A stretch of 64,000 bases of DNA from Oceanibaculum indicum P24 (GCF_000299935.1 NZ_AMRL01000001.1:248001-312000), one strand, 5' to 3'. Shown: positions 37,017 to 46,409, numbered from the stretch's first letter. Notes: generated from the letters alone by a model not told the origin. Made by a program: numbers and translations.

Positions 37017-38516
37017 TCAGTCTTCCTTTGTTGTGACGGGGGATAAAAAAGCGGCATTGCGGCCGGCGATCCGGCCCGAGGCAAACGCCCAGCCCAGATG
37101 GTGGCCATGACCTTCGAGCAGCAGCCCGCCCTGGCCGGCGGAGCCGGCGGCAAACAGACCGGGGACCGGCTGTTCACCGGCACCGATGACGGCAAGGTCG
37201 GGGGTGACACGCAGGCCGCCTTCGGTGAAGACGACCCAGGGCCTGGCGGGGCCGAGCGCATAATAGGGACCGGCACCGAAGGCGGGCCGGCCCTTGCGGT
37301 CACCCGCATTATACTCGGCGACTGTCGCGGCCAAAGCCGCCGCGGACACACTGATCTTTACAGCCAGCGCCTCCAGCGTTTCCGCCTTGTGAGTGATGTC
37401 GCGGCGATTGCGGGCATAGTCCGGCAGATAGGCATAGGCGACGCCGGGCGCGGTGGAGACGTAATGCGGCCAGCCGACGAACTTCGCCGCCATCGCGCCA
37501 TCCAGCAGGATGAAGGCGGTCTGGTCCGTCTGCTTCGCCATCGCATATTCAGGCTTCGCCAGCTCGTCACAGAAACGCTGGCCTTCCCGGTTCACCATGA
37601 TCCCGCCCTCGCGGAACAGCCCGTACGAGGGAGCGAGGTAGGTAGTGACGAAGGACATCAGGAAGGGCCGCAGCAGGGATGCAGGCAACGCGTCCATCAT
37701 CAGCTTCACCAGCCGGGCGAAGGCCGGAATCGGCGGAACCTTAATGATCCAGCTGGCGCGCGGCGGGGCAATGAAGCGGATTTCCGGCCCCCAGGCGAGA
37801 TCGCCATTGGCGACGCTGGCGCCGATTTCCTCGCCCAGCTTCTGACCATCGCCTGTGCTGGTGGTGTTGATTGCCGGGATGCCGGCCATCTCCGGCGGCA
37901 GGTGTCGCCCCCGCAAGGCATCCTCGGCGGCGCTGATATCGCCGGTCGCCAGCACCAAGCCGCGCCGGGCACGGATGATCTCCTGCCCGCCCGGCCCCTC
38001 CACCTGCATGCCGACCGCGCGGCCATCCTCGATAATCAGACGGCGCACGGCGCATGAGGTGCGGATGATAACGCCCTCGCGCCGGCAATGGCGGGAGAGC
38101 TGGTGGATGAACGCGCCGGAGTGCGGCAGCACCTGATGCAGGCGCGGCACGCGGTGCGGTGGTTCCGGCACCGGCTTCATGAAGACAAGGCCCAGGTCTG
38201 TGAGAAAGCGCATGGTTTCCGGCATGGCATCGACCAGAATCCGGCGCAGCACCGGATTGTCGCGGTTGGCGCGGTCGCCATGGAATTTCGGCATGTCATC
38301 GAAATGCGCGTCGGGCTCGTCCTCGATGCCGGCCTGCCGCTGCTGCAGCGTGGCGCTGGCGCAGATCGAACCGACCGACATGCCGGACGTGCCGCCCAGC
38401 TTCGGGTTCTTCTCGATGAGCACGACCGCGCGGCCCAGCCGTGCTGCCGACAGGGCGGCCATCAGCCCGGTACCGCCGCCGCCCGCCACCAGCACATCCG
38501 TCTCGCTGACCCGCAT
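37017..38516 (-). CDS. FAD-dependent dehydrogenase, fumarate reductase/3-ketosteroid dehydrogenase-like
   Basis: This 499-residue flavoprotein has the FAD-binding GXGXXG-type motif DVLVAGGGGTGLMAALSAAR and LIEKNPKLGGTSGMSVGSIC. It also has RRGLVLATGDISAAEDALRG and the C-terminal GLFAAGSAGQGGLLLEGHGH for FAD closure. This is the FAD_binding_2 family of fumarate reductase, 3-ketosteroid delta1-dehydrogenase and related enzymes that remove or add hydrogen across a C-C bond next to a carbonyl. No signal peptide. It lies 3 bases after an old-yellow-enzyme-type reductase, which suggests two redox steps on an alicyclic or unsaturated substrate. Confidence 0.85.
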   Translation of the reverse strand: MRVSETDVLVAGGGGTGLMAALSAARLGRAVVLIEKNPKLGGTSGMSVGSICASATLQQRQAGIEDEPDAHFDDMPKFHGDRANRDNPVLRRILVDAMPETMRFLTDLGLVFMKPVPEPPHRVPRLHQVLPHSGAFIHQLSRHCRREGVIIRTSCAVRRLIIEDGRAVGMQVEGPGGQEIIRARRGLVLATGDISAAEDALRGRHLPPEMAGIPAINTTSTGDGQKLGEEIGASVANGDLAWGPEIRFIAPPRASWIIKVPPIPAFARLVKLMMDALPASLLRPFLMSFVTTYLAPSYGLFREGGIMVNREGQRFCDELAKPEYAMAKQTDQTAFILLDGAMAAKFVGWPHYVSTAPGVAYAYLPDYARNRRDITHKAETLEALAVKISVSAAALAATVAEYNAGDRKGRPAFGAGPYYALGPARPWVVFTEGGLRVTPDLAVIGAGEQPVPGLFAAGSAGQGGLLLEGHGHHLGWAFASGRIAGRNAAFLSPVTTKED

Positions 38517-38519
38517 CGC

Positions 38520-40244
38520 CTATACCCTCTCGTCCAGCGCCGCCGGATCGCCCAGCAGGGCGGCGGCAAAGGCGCTCTGTATCGCTGGCATTGCCTTGCC
38601 GGCCCGGCGGGCATCACCGATCACCTCGATTTTCTGGCCGGGCCGCACCGGGAACCGGTTGCCGGTTCCGTATCGGGCGCGGTGATAGAACCAGTCGCGG
38701 AGGCCCGGCCGGGTCATTAGCCTAGCGAGGCCCGGCCATTTGCCGGCCCCGGCACGCAGCAGGGCAGGAACAGCGAGGCCAAGACCATGGCGGTAGGCGG
38801 CACCCGTCGCCACGACGATGCGGTCGAAACCGTCCAGAAGGGCGGGGTCATTTGTGACATCGGTGCCGGTGCGAATGACGACTCCCTTGTCGCGGCAGGC
38901 GCGTTCCAGCGCCGCGATATAGGCCCGGAAGCTGCCTTCGCGGGTCTCCACCTCCTGGAATTTCGGCGCGAGACCGGCCAGCCGGAAGCTGCCGCCCAGC
39001 TGATCGCCGCGCTCGAACAAGGTCACCTGATTGTCTTCCGCGACCAGCGAGGCGTAGCTAAGGCCGGCTGGCCCGCCGCCGACCACCGCGATCTTCTCAC
39101 CGCCCGGCGGCCGTCCGTTGGCAAACAGCAGCTCCCGCCCGACCGTCGGGTTCACTAGGCAATGCAGCCTGCCGCCGCCGCGCATGCCATCGACGCAGCT
39201 GTTGCAGGCGAGGCAGCGCCGCACAGCCTTGCCCTCCTTCGCCTTGCTCACCCAGTCGGGATCGGCCAGCAGCGGGCGGCCCAGCGCGATGAAATCCACT
39301 TCGCCGGACGCCACCGCCTGCCGCGCCAGATCGGGATCGCCCAGATTGCCGACCGCGATCACCGGTACATTGACCACCCGCCTGATCTTCCGCGCGAAAT
39401 CGAGGAACGGTGCCTCGCCCATCCACATCGGCGGGATCATCCGCGCGGCGGAGGGAAGCGAGCGGTAATGCCCAGCCGAGACATGGATGGCGTCGGCCCC
39501 AGCCTCGGCGGCCCAGACCGCGATCTGGAACCCGTCCTTGAAGGGCAACCCTTCCGGGAAATAATCCTCCACCGTCAGCCGATAGATCACGCCGATCCCC
39601 GGCGCCTCCGCCTTGATCCGCCGTGTGATCTCCAGCCCGAAGCGCGCCCGGTTCTCCAGGCTGCCGCCATATTCGTCGGTGCGGATATTCTCGGCGGGCG
39701 TGTGGAACTGCGAGATCAGATAGCCATGCGAGGCATGGATCTCCACGCAGTCGAAACCGGCACGCCTTGCCCGGTCGGCGGCTTCGACATAGGCGCGGAT
39801 AGTCTGTTCGATGCGCGCCTTCGTCATCGCCTCCGGCACGATGGTCTCCATCGTGATCTCCAGCACCGGATGCGGCACGGCGGAGGGCGCAATCGGCGTC
39901 TCGCCGCAGATATCCTTGCGGGTGTGGCCGCCGCCATGGCCAAGCTGGATGCTGGCGGCGGAGCCTTCCTCATGGATCATCGCAACCAGCCGGCTCAGGC
40001 CCGGCAGGAACCGGTCGTCATAGAGGCCAAGCTCGTGGAAGCGGTGCCGCCCGGCCTTTTCCGGCGCCGCCATCTCCACGGTGATGAGGCCGACGCCGCC
40101 GCGTGCGCGGGCCCGGTAATAGGCCATGCCGTCCTCGGTGACGAAACCCTGCGCATCGGCGGCGCGGGTCGTCATCGAGGCCATCACGACACGGTTGGGG
40201 AGCGTCGCCGGGCCGATCCGGCCCGGCGCGAACAGGTCGGCCAT
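38520..40244 (-). CDS. NADH:flavin oxidoreductase, 2,4-dienoyl-CoA reductase/BaiCD-like
   Basis: This 574-residue protein has three parts. There is an FMN-binding TIM barrel (LFAPGRIGPATLPNRVVMAS, IQLGHGGGHTRKDICG, DCVEIHASHGYLISQFHTPA, EYGGSLENRARFGLEI). A 4Fe-4S cluster follows (RRCLACNSCVDGMRGGGRLH, then Cys). The last part is a dinucleotide-binding domain (EKIAVVGGGPAGLSYASLVA). This is the layout of E. coli FadH, trimethylamine dehydrogenase and clostridial BaiCD/BaiH. It reduces an enone or dienoyl-CoA-type double bond. It lies 12 bases after the aldolase-like gene in the same operon. Confidence 0.92.
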   Translation of the reverse strand: MADLFAPGRIGPATLPNRVVMASMTTRAADAQGFVTEDGMAYYRARARGGVGLITVEMAAPEKAGRHRFHELGLYDDRFLPGLSRLVAMIHEEGSAASIQLGHGGGHTRKDICGETPIAPSAVPHPVLEITMETIVPEAMTKARIEQTIRAYVEAADRARRAGFDCVEIHASHGYLISQFHTPAENIRTDEYGGSLENRARFGLEITRRIKAEAPGIGVIYRLTVEDYFPEGLPFKDGFQIAVWAAEAGADAIHVSAGHYRSLPSAARMIPPMWMGEAPFLDFARKIRRVVNVPVIAVGNLGDPDLARQAVASGEVDFIALGRPLLADPDWVSKAKEGKAVRRCLACNSCVDGMRGGGRLHCLVNPTVGRELLFANGRPPGGEKIAVVGGGPAGLSYASLVAEDNQVTLFERGDQLGGSFRLAGLAPKFQEVETREGSFRAYIAALERACRDKGVVIRTGTDVTNDPALLDGFDRIVVATGAAYRHGLGLAVPALLRAGAGKWPGLARLMTRPGLRDWFYHRARYGTGNRFPVRPGQKIEVIGDARRAGKAMPAIQSAFAAALLGDPAALDERV

Positions 40245-40256
40245 GGTCGGGGCGCC

Positions 40257-41222
40257 TTACTCGGCGGCGAGCGGCATTGCCCCGTCGCGGCCGATGCCGG
40301 CCTGATTCAGCGCCGCGCGCAGGCGCGACAGCTCGCCCGCCGACAGCTTCATCAGCGGCGGGCGCATCACCGCCTTCTCCACCCGGTCCAGCATCACCAG
40401 GCATTCCTTCATGCGGTTGTGCATGTCGAGGAAGGGCGGAGAATAGAAGGCCTGCGCCAGCGGATAGATGCGGTCGTTGATCGCCTGCGCCTTCGCCAGA
40501 TCCTTGGCCTGCACCGCCTCGAACAGCGCCACCTGAAGATCGGGGATCACGCTGCCGGCACCGGACAGCAGCCCGCCGGCGCCCATGGTCAGCGAGGCCA
40601 TCAGCCAGGAGGAATGGGTGGTCAGCACCGTCACCGGGCGCGGCAGCTTCTGGAAGGTGCGGATGTGCTTCTCATGCAGCATCGCATCGTTCGACCAGTC
40701 CTTGATCGCCTTGATCGAGGGCACTTCCTCGAACAGCTTCAGCAGCGTCTCGAACGGATAGCCGAGGCCCGTGCCCATCGGATACTGGAACAGGATGATC
40801 GGCAGGTCGGTGGCATCGGCGATCATCCTGAAATGCGCGAGGGCCATCTCCGGCCGCAGCTGGCCGCCCATGGTCATGCTCTGCGGCGGAAACACCAGCA
40901 GGCAGGAGGCGCCGGCCTCGTCCGCCATCTTCGCAAGGCGCGCGGCTTCGTGGCTGCCATCGGCATAGATGCCGTTGATCAGCGGAATACGGTCGCCCAT
41001 CTCGTCCAGGCAGAATTCCAGGATGCGCTTCTGCTCGTCGAAGGTGCAGGCATGCACTTCCGAGGCGTGGCCGTTCACCGTGACGGCGGCAAGGCCGGGC
41101 GTCGCCGCGACATGCGCGTTATGGCGGCGGGATTCCTTCTCGTTGATCGAATAATCGTCGTTCAGCGCCAGCAGGGTCGCCGGAATCACGCCCTTCGGCT
41201 GGAAGTCCTTGAAGCGTCGCAT
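40257..41222 (-). CDS. Dihydrodipicolinate synthase-family aldolase/lyase
   Basis: This 321-residue class I aldolase superfamily protein forms a TIM barrel with Schiff-base chemistry. Seen: a front GVIPATLLALNDDYSINEKE, VTVNGHASEVHACTFDEQKR (in place of GTTGE), IILFQYPMGTGLGYP (the catalytic Tyr position) and PSIKAIKDWSNDAML (the Schiff-base Lys). It could be a hydratase-aldolase or lyase forming pyruvate from a keto acid; true DapA is less likely given this catabolic setting. It heads the operon, with GGGAGGAAAAG before its ATG. A nearly symmetric site lies 71-88 bases upstream. Confidence 0.85.
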   Translation of the reverse strand: MRRFKDFQPKGVIPATLLALNDDYSINEKESRRHNAHVAATPGLAAVTVNGHASEVHACTFDEQKRILEFCLDEMGDRIPLINGIYADGSHEAARLAKMADEAGASCLLVFPPQSMTMGGQLRPEMALAHFRMIADATDLPIILFQYPMGTGLGYPFETLLKLFEEVPSIKAIKDWSNDAMLHEKHIRTFQKLPRPVTVLTTHSSWLMASLTMGAGGLLSGAGSVIPDLQVALFEAVQAKDLAKAQAINDRIYPLAQAFYSPPFLDMHNRMKECLVMLDRVEKAVMRPPLMKLSAGELSRLRAALNQAGIGRDGAMPLAAE

Positions 41223-41292
41223 CTTTTCCTCCCATTCGATGACGGGGCGCCGGTCGTGGCGGCGCCGTCTCCCATATCAGTATGCCATGATA

Positions 41293-41310
41293 CTGACTTA
41301 TGTGTAAGTC
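41293..41310. promoter_or_regulatory. Inverted-repeat site upstream of the aldolase operon
   Basis: CTGACTTATGTGTAAGTC has arms GACTTA/TAAGTC around TGTG. Its reverse complement matches 13 of 18 bases of 44630-44647, in front of the CoA-transferase genes. That suggests, without proving, shared control of the two operons. Confidence 0.4.
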
Positions 41311-41349
41311 GGGAGCCGGCACATTCCGTCATGGGCCTTCGCGCTGACG

Positions 41350-42147
41350 TCATACCGGCCCATCCACCACCCGGCCGATGAAATCGCGGATCACCGACAG
41401 CACTGCCTCCGGTGCCTCCAGATGGGGAACATGGCCGCAACCGGGCAACAGCAGGGTTTCCACCGGGCCGGAGACGCCGGCACGGATCGCCTCCAGCTGG
41501 GCCGGGCTGCCATGCGCATCCTCCGCCCCCTGCATGGCCAGCACCGGGCAGCGTATGTCCCGCAGATCGTCCAGCATCGACCAGGCCCGCATGGTGGGCC
41601 GGGTCCAGACATCCAGCCAGCCGCGCACCAGCCGTTCCGTACGGTCGCCATGATGCCGGGCGAGCCGCGCGAGGAATTCCGGGTCGTCCTGCCAGCGCGC
41701 CTTTACGCTGGCTAGCCCAGCCTGGGTCGCGGGCTCCAGCATCACATGCGCGGCCAGCGTCACGCAGGCGACGGGACGGGCGGGAAAGATCGAGGCGAAA
41801 TAGAGTGCGATGGTGCCGCCATCGCTGTGCCCGACCAGAAGCGGCTTTTTGATACCGCAGGCGGCCAGCAGTTCGGGCAGCGCCCATTCCGCCGCGATCT
41901 TCAGGAAATCGTCCGGGCGCGGCAATTCCAGAGGCTCGGAGCCACCATGGCCATAGCGGTCATAGACCAGCCCCGGCAGGCCGGTCGCGGCGCACAGATT
42001 GGCCGGGAAACCACGCCATTGCGTGATGCTGCCCAGCCCTTCATGCAGGAACACCAGCACCGGCCGTTCGGGATCAAACGTCCCCAGCCGGCGCAGGCGA
42101 AGCCGGCGGCTGCCCGCGATCAGATACTCATAGGCATCGTCATTCAT
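41350..42147 (-). CDS. Alpha/beta hydrolase
   Basis: This 265-residue alpha/beta hydrolase has LVFLHEGLGSITQWRGFP (HG oxyanion region), the nucleophile elbow VGHSDGGTIALYFA with Ser, an Asp in MQGAEDAHGSPAQ and a His in GCGHVPHLEAPEAV. The three residues make a normal Ser-Asp-His triad. It lies 12 bases after the second CoA-transferase in one operon. A role as thioesterase, ester hydrolase or C-C bond hydrolase on the pathway substrate is possible; the sequence does not decide. No signal peptide. Confidence 0.88.
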   Translation of the reverse strand: MNDDAYEYLIAGSRRLRLRRLGTFDPERPVLVFLHEGLGSITQWRGFPANLCAATGLPGLVYDRYGHGGSEPLELPRPDDFLKIAAEWALPELLAACGIKKPLLVGHSDGGTIALYFASIFPARPVACVTLAAHVMLEPATQAGLASVKARWQDDPEFLARLARHHGDRTERLVRGWLDVWTRPTMRAWSMLDDLRDIRCPVLAMQGAEDAHGSPAQLEAIRAGVSGPVETLLLPGCGHVPHLEAPEAVLSVIRDFIGRVVDGPV

Positions 42148-42159
42148 CAGGTCCTGCCA

Positions 42160-43359
42160 TCAGCCCTCGCCCAGCAGCGCCGCCCCCTCGGCGGCCATGG
42201 CGCGAATATCATCCGCCGAATAGCCCAGCTCCGCCAGAATTTCGGCGCTCTGCGCGCCCAGCTTCTGCGGCGGCAGGCGTACCTCCGCCGTCTCGCCATC
42301 ATAGCGCACCGGATGGTTGACCAGCGTGACCGGGCTGCCGGTCGCGCCCTCGACGGTGACGAAGCTGCCATTGTGCTTCACCTGCGGGTCGGCGGCGACC
42401 TCCGCATAGCCGTTCACGCGCGAGAACCAGATCTTCTTCGGCTCCAGCAGCGCCGCCCAGTCCGCATAGGGGCGGGTGGGGAAGAGCTGGTCCAGCAGGG
42501 CGGCCACCTCCTCCCGCCGCGCAAAAGCTTCCGCGTCCGGGATGGCGGCAATCTCGGCGCTGCCCATCGCCTCGCCCAGCCCCTTCAGGCTGGCCAGCGA
42601 GATGGCGATGTGTCCGTCCTGCACCGGATAGATGCCGTAGGGTGCTGCATAGTACCAGCCGCCGATGCGGTGCGGCGGCGTGACGTCGTGGGGGCGGTCG
42701 GCATTCAGGAAGTTGATGAAGGACTCCATCTGCAAATCGATGGCCGCGGACAGCAGGTTCACATCGACGCGGCAGCCCTTGCCGGTGCGGGTGCGGCGCA
42801 GCAGCGCGCCAAGAATGCCCATCGCCAGCAGAGCCGCGCCATGATGATCGGCGACCGATACGCCGACCGCGCGCGGGCCGGTCGTCGCCTCGCCGGTGAT
42901 CGCGGCCAGCCCGCTCATCGCCTGGATCAGCAGGTCCTGCCCCGGCTTCTCGGCATAGGGGCCGTCTGGCCCGTAGCCGGAAGCGGCGGCGTAGATCAGC
43001 CCCGGATTGGCTTTTTTCAGCGCCTCGTAGCCCAGTCCCAGCTTCTCCATCACGCCGGGGCGGAAATTCTCACACACGACATCGGCGCTCTCGGCCAGCT
43101 TGCGCGCGGCCTCCCGGCCCTTCTCCGACTTCAGGTCGAGGGCGATGGAGCGCTTGTTGCGGTTGCCGGTCAGGAACAGCGACGCCTGGCCATCCACGAA
43201 CACGCCGACCCCGCCGCCGAACTGGCGCTGAAAGGCGCCTTCCAGCGGCTCGACAGAGATCACGTCCGCACCCATGTCGGCCAGCGCCTGCATGGAGACC
43301 GGCCCCAGCAGGAAATGGTTGAAGCTGACGATCTTCACGCCATCCAGCAGATCGAGCAT
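42160..43359 (-). CDS. Class III CoA-transferase (CaiB/BaiF family), first downstream copy
   Basis: This 399-residue family III CoA-transferase has GVKIVSFNHFLLGPVSMQAL, ADMGADVISVEPLEG, FLTGNRNKRSIALDLKSEKG and DVVCENFRPGVMEKLGLGYE. The segment VGVSVADHHGAALLAMG carries the candidate catalytic Asp, which forms an aspartyl-CoA anhydride in family members. It moves CoA between carboxylic acids without ATP. It is 15 bases after a related copy. Two CoA-transferases side by side may form a heteromer or serve two acids. Confidence 0.92.
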   Translation of the reverse strand: MLDLLDGVKIVSFNHFLLGPVSMQALADMGADVISVEPLEGAFQRQFGGGVGVFVDGQASLFLTGNRNKRSIALDLKSEKGREAARKLAESADVVCENFRPGVMEKLGLGYEALKKANPGLIYAAASGYGPDGPYAEKPGQDLLIQAMSGLAAITGEATTGPRAVGVSVADHHGAALLAMGILGALLRRTRTGKGCRVDVNLLSAAIDLQMESFINFLNADRPHDVTPPHRIGGWYYAAPYGIYPVQDGHIAISLASLKGLGEAMGSAEIAAIPDAEAFARREEVAALLDQLFPTRPYADWAALLEPKKIWFSRVNGYAEVAADPQVKHNGSFVTVEGATGSPVTLVNHPVRYDGETAEVRLPPQKLGAQSAEILAELGYSADDIRAMAAEGAALLGEG

Positions 43360-43374
43360 CGCTCTGTCCTCTCC

Positions 43375-44598
43375 CTATTCCGCCGCCCTGGTGCCACCAC
43401 CGGGCATATCCGCCGTTGGCGCGAACACCGCCCCTTCGTCCAGCAGCGCCGCCACCTCCTCCGCCGCGAAACCCGCTTCCTCCAACACGGACCGGCTGTG
43501 CGCGCCAGGCTGCAGGGCAAAGCCGGTGAAGCCCGGCAGCTTGCCGTCATAGCGCAGCGGGTGGTTGACCAGCGTGACGGTGACGCCGTTCACATCGACA
43601 TCGCGGAAGGTCTCGTTGTGGAGGAGCTGCGGGTTGCGGCGCAGATCGTCGAAATCCTCGACGCGCGCGAACCACAGCCGGTGCGCCTCCAGCTTCGCCG
43701 CGATCTCCGCATAGGTCAGCGGCGCCAACACCTCCGCCACTGCCGCGATATAGGCGTCACGCCCGTCATAGGCGTTGCGGCCGATAAAGGCGCGCAGGGC
43801 CGCGCTGTCCAACGCCTCGGCCAGCTTGTCGGGCGGGTTCAGCGACAGCACCATATGGCCGTCAGCAATCTGATAGACGCCATAGGGCGCCTCATGGAAC
43901 CAGGTCGCCAGCCGTTCATCGCGATCCAGCGCGGCGCGGCCCCGGTTGCTGGCGTAATAGGTCACCAGCGATTCACTCTGCAGATCGACCCCGGCGGCCA
44001 GCAGATTGGCCTCGACATGGGTGCCCTCCCCGGTCTTCAGAAATTTCGCATAGGCGCCAACGATACCCAATGCCAGCAGTGCCGCCCCATGCTGGTCAGC
44101 CGCGGCACAGCCCACCGCCGTCGGGCCGCGCCGCCCGCCGGTGCCGGCGATCAGGCCACTCATCGCCTGGATCAGCAGGTCCTGCCCCGGCCGACTGGCA
44201 TAGGGGCCGGTGGTTCCGAACCCCGACGCCGAGGCATAGATGATGTCCGGCTTTTCCGACTTTACCGCCGCATAGCCGAACCCCAGCCGGTCCAGCGTGC
44301 CGGGACGGAAATTCTCCACCACCGCATGGCTCTGCCGGATCAGCCGATAGACCACCTCCTTCGCCTTCGGATGCTTCAGATCGATGGCCAGGCTGCGGGC
44401 GTCGCGGTTGGCCGACAGGAAGAAGGCGCTGACACCGCCGGCCTTGGCGCGGTCCGCGCCGGCCCAGTGGCGCTCATAGGCGCCCTGCGGCGGTTCGATC
44501 TTCACCACCTCCGCCCCCATGTCGGACAGGTACTGTGTGGCTGCCGGCCCCTGCAGGAAATGGCAGAAGCTGACGATTTTCATGCCGTTCAGAAGCAC
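43375..44598 (-). CDS. Class III CoA-transferase (CaiB/BaiF family), promoter-proximal copy
   Basis: This 407-residue paralogue of the next gene starts GMKIVSFCHFLQGPAATQYL. It continues with SDMGAEVVKIEPPQGAYERH, LSANRDARSLAIDLKHPKAK, HAVVENFRPGTLDRLGFGYA, and VGCAAADQHGAALLALG, with Asp at the catalytic position. It is the first gene of the operon, divergent from the SDR/enoyl-CoA hydratase pair at 44704. The 105-bp region between contains a LacI-like operator. Confidence 0.92.
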   Translation of the reverse strand: MLLNGMKIVSFCHFLQGPAATQYLSDMGAEVVKIEPPQGAYERHWAGADRAKAGGVSAFFLSANRDARSLAIDLKHPKAKEVVYRLIRQSHAVVENFRPGTLDRLGFGYAAVKSEKPDIIYASASGFGTTGPYASRPGQDLLIQAMSGLIAGTGGRRGPTAVGCAAADQHGAALLALGIVGAYAKFLKTGEGTHVEANLLAAGVDLQSESLVTYYASNRGRAALDRDERLATWFHEAPYGVYQIADGHMVLSLNPPDKLAEALDSAALRAFIGRNAYDGRDAYIAAVAEVLAPLTYAEIAAKLEAHRLWFARVEDFDDLRRNPQLLHNETFRDVDVNGVTVTLVNHPLRYDGKLPGFTGFALQPGAHSRSVLEEAGFAAEEVAALLDEGAVFAPTADMPGGGTRAAE

Positions 44599-44623
44599 AG
44601 CTCAGACCTTTCTGATTCCGGGA

Positions 44624-44637
44624 AGAAAACGCTTACA
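44624..44637. promoter_or_regulatory. Candidate LacI operator between CoA-transferase and SDR genes
   Basis: AGAAAACGCTTACA matches 12 of 14 bases of TGTAAACGCTTACA at 54685. The core AAAACGCTTACA is intact, but the left outer bases are not symmetric. If bound by the LacI protein encoded at 51606, it would link the CoA genes to the sugar-type ABC and uronate genes. Confidence 0.4.
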
Positions 44638-44703
44638 TGCAAGTCAGCCATTGCTAGACTGCCTGAAAATCCAATGGGCTGAAAATCCAACGGGGAGGAC
44701 GCG

Positions 44704-45456
44704 ATGACCGCCACAACATCCCATCTCGACGGCAAGGTCGCCCTGGTCACCGGCGCGGGCGCCGGCATCGGCCGGGCCACCGCCCTGGCACTGGCCGGTC
44801 GCGGTGTGAAGGTAATCTGCGCCGGCCGCACCGAGGCCAGCCTGCGCAAGGTTGCCGACGCCTGCGGCAGTACGGCTCATGTGCTGACACTGGATGTCGG
44901 CGACCCGGCCAGCGTCGCCGGACTGCTGGACCGGCTGCCTGACGAATTTCGCGCCATCGACATCCTTGTGAACAATGCCGGGCATGACAGCGGCGGGCGC
45001 CAGCGCTTCGATACCGGCCGCATCGAGGATTGGGCCAGCATCATCGACACCAACGTCACCGGCATGATGCGGGTGTGCCACGCCATCCTGCCGGGCATGG
45101 TGCAGCGCGGCAGCGGTCATGTTGTAAATATCGGCTCCACCTCGGCCTTCCGCTCCTATCCCGGCGGCAGCGCCTACACCACCTCCAAGGCTGCCGTGCA
45201 TATGTTCTGCGAAGGGCTGCAGCAGGATTACCGCGACAGCAACATCCGCATCACCGAGATCCTGCCCGGACTGACCCGCACCGATTTCGCTGCCACACGG
45301 GTGGGCGGCGATCCTGTCAAAGGCAAAGCCTATTACGATGCCGCCCCGATGACGCTGGACCCGGGCGATATCGCGCGCGGCATTCTCTACGCGCTGGACC
45401 AGCCGCCACACTGCACGGTCTCGCAGCTCGTCATCACCCCGACCCAGGAACCCTGA
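44704..45456 (+). CDS. Short-chain dehydrogenase/reductase (YdfG-like)
   Basis: This 250-residue classical SDR has VTGAGAGIGRATALALAGRG, CAGRTEASLRK (Arg after beta-2, NADP-type), NNAGHDSGG, INIGSTSAF-like VNIGSTSAFRSYPG, and YTTSKAAVHMFCEGLQQDYR. The ending (ILPGLTRTDF, GDIARGILYALDQPPHCTVS) is typical of YdfG-like 3-hydroxy acid dehydrogenases. The ATG follows GGGGAGGACGCG. It precedes an enoyl-CoA hydratase by 9 bases. Confidence 0.88.
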   Translation: MTATTSHLDGKVALVTGAGAGIGRATALALAGRGVKVICAGRTEASLRKVADACGSTAHVLTLDVGDPASVAGLLDRLPDEFRAIDILVNNAGHDSGGRQRFDTGRIEDWASIIDTNVTGMMRVCHAILPGMVQRGSGHVVNIGSTSAFRSYPGGSAYTTSKAAVHMFCEGLQQDYRDSNIRITEILPGLTRTDFAATRVGGDPVKGKAYYDAAPMTLDPGDIARGILYALDQPPHCTVSQLVITPTQEP

Positions 45457-45465
45457 GGCCCCGTC

Positions 45466-46239
45466 ATGAGCGATCTCGTCCTCTCCACCCTCGATTCGAA
45501 CGGCGTGTTGCATCTGCGGCTGAACCGGCCCGAAGCGCGCAACGCGCTGAGTCGCCCGCTGATATCGGCGCTGGCCGGTGCGCTCAGAGCCGCCGCCACC
45601 GACGAGACGGTGCGCGTCGTGCTGCTGTCCGGCGGCGAGAAGCAGTTCTGCGCCGGTGCCGACATCAAGGAATTCGTCGCCGAGGGCGGTGCCGTGCTGG
45701 AAGACCGGCAGCGCATCGAGAACTGGGCCGCCATCGAAGCCTTCCCGAAGCCGATGATCGCGGCGGTCGAGGGCTATGCCTTTGGCGGCGGCTTCGAGCT
45801 GGCGCTGCTGGCCGACTTCATCATCGCGGCGGACAATGCCCGCTTCGGCTTTCCGGAGATCAATCTCGGCCTGTTCCCCGGCGATGGTGGCACCCAGCGC
45901 GCCGCACGCACCGCCGGCAAGGCGCTTGCCATGAAGCTCATCCTGACCGGGGAGCCGATCGACGCCGCAACCGCGCTGGATGCCGGGCTGGTGGCCGAAC
46001 TGGTGCCCGCTGGCGATGCCGAGGCGCGTGCCGGGGCGCTGGCGGCGCTGATCGCGGCCAAGCCGCCGATTGCGCTGCGTCTCGCCAAGGCGTCGATACT
46101 GGCCGCGTTCGAAGTACCGCTGGCCGCCGGCCTGTTGCAGGAACGCCAGCTGATCGCCCGTGCCTTCGCCACCGAGGACCGGCTGGAGGGCGTCACCGCC
46201 TTCAAGGAGAAGCGCCCGCCGGTTTTTCGCGGACGGTGA
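45466..46239 (+). CDS. Enoyl-CoA hydratase/isomerase
   Basis: This 257-residue crotonase-fold protein has LRLNRPEARNALSRPLISAL, the oxyanion-hole segments FCAGADIKEFVAEG and VEGYAFGGGFELALLADFII, and the conserved PEINLGLFPGDGGTQRAART. The second catalytic Glu is present in the PEINLGL region; the first position is replaced by LLADF-type wording, so hydratase versus isomerase activity is open. It acts on CoA thioesters and fits the two CoA-transferases transcribed the other way. Confidence 0.88.
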   Translation: MSDLVLSTLDSNGVLHLRLNRPEARNALSRPLISALAGALRAAATDETVRVVLLSGGEKQFCAGADIKEFVAEGGAVLEDRQRIENWAAIEAFPKPMIAAVEGYAFGGGFELALLADFIIAADNARFGFPEINLGLFPGDGGTQRAARTAGKALAMKLILTGEPIDAATALDAGLVAELVPAGDAEARAGALAALIAAKPPIALRLAKASILAAFEVPLAAGLLQERQLIARAFATEDRLEGVTAFKEKRPPVFRGR

Positions 46240-46409
46240 AGAGGGGGCCGTTGAAACTCTGGAAAAAAGAGGCCTCCCCCCGCCCGGCACCAAAGCACCA
46301 GACAGGGGGAGCAGGGAGGCAAAGCTGCCGCCAGGGTTGGTGGCCGCGGAATACGCAACAGGGGCGTACAAAGACATGGACCCGGCCATGATACGGCAGC
46401 TTCGCAGGG

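Noticed and set aside
41746-44682. 978-residue plus-strand frame opposite the hydrolase and CoA-transferases
   Set aside because: It covers three real minus-strand genes and their gaps; repeated wording reflects the two paralogous CoA-transferases on the other strand.
46240-46409. GCCTCCC/GGGAGGC inverted repeat (46272-46278 and 46314-46320) considered as a terminator
   Set aside because: The loop is about 35 bases, there is no T-run and other pairings are equally likely, so it is not called as a feature.
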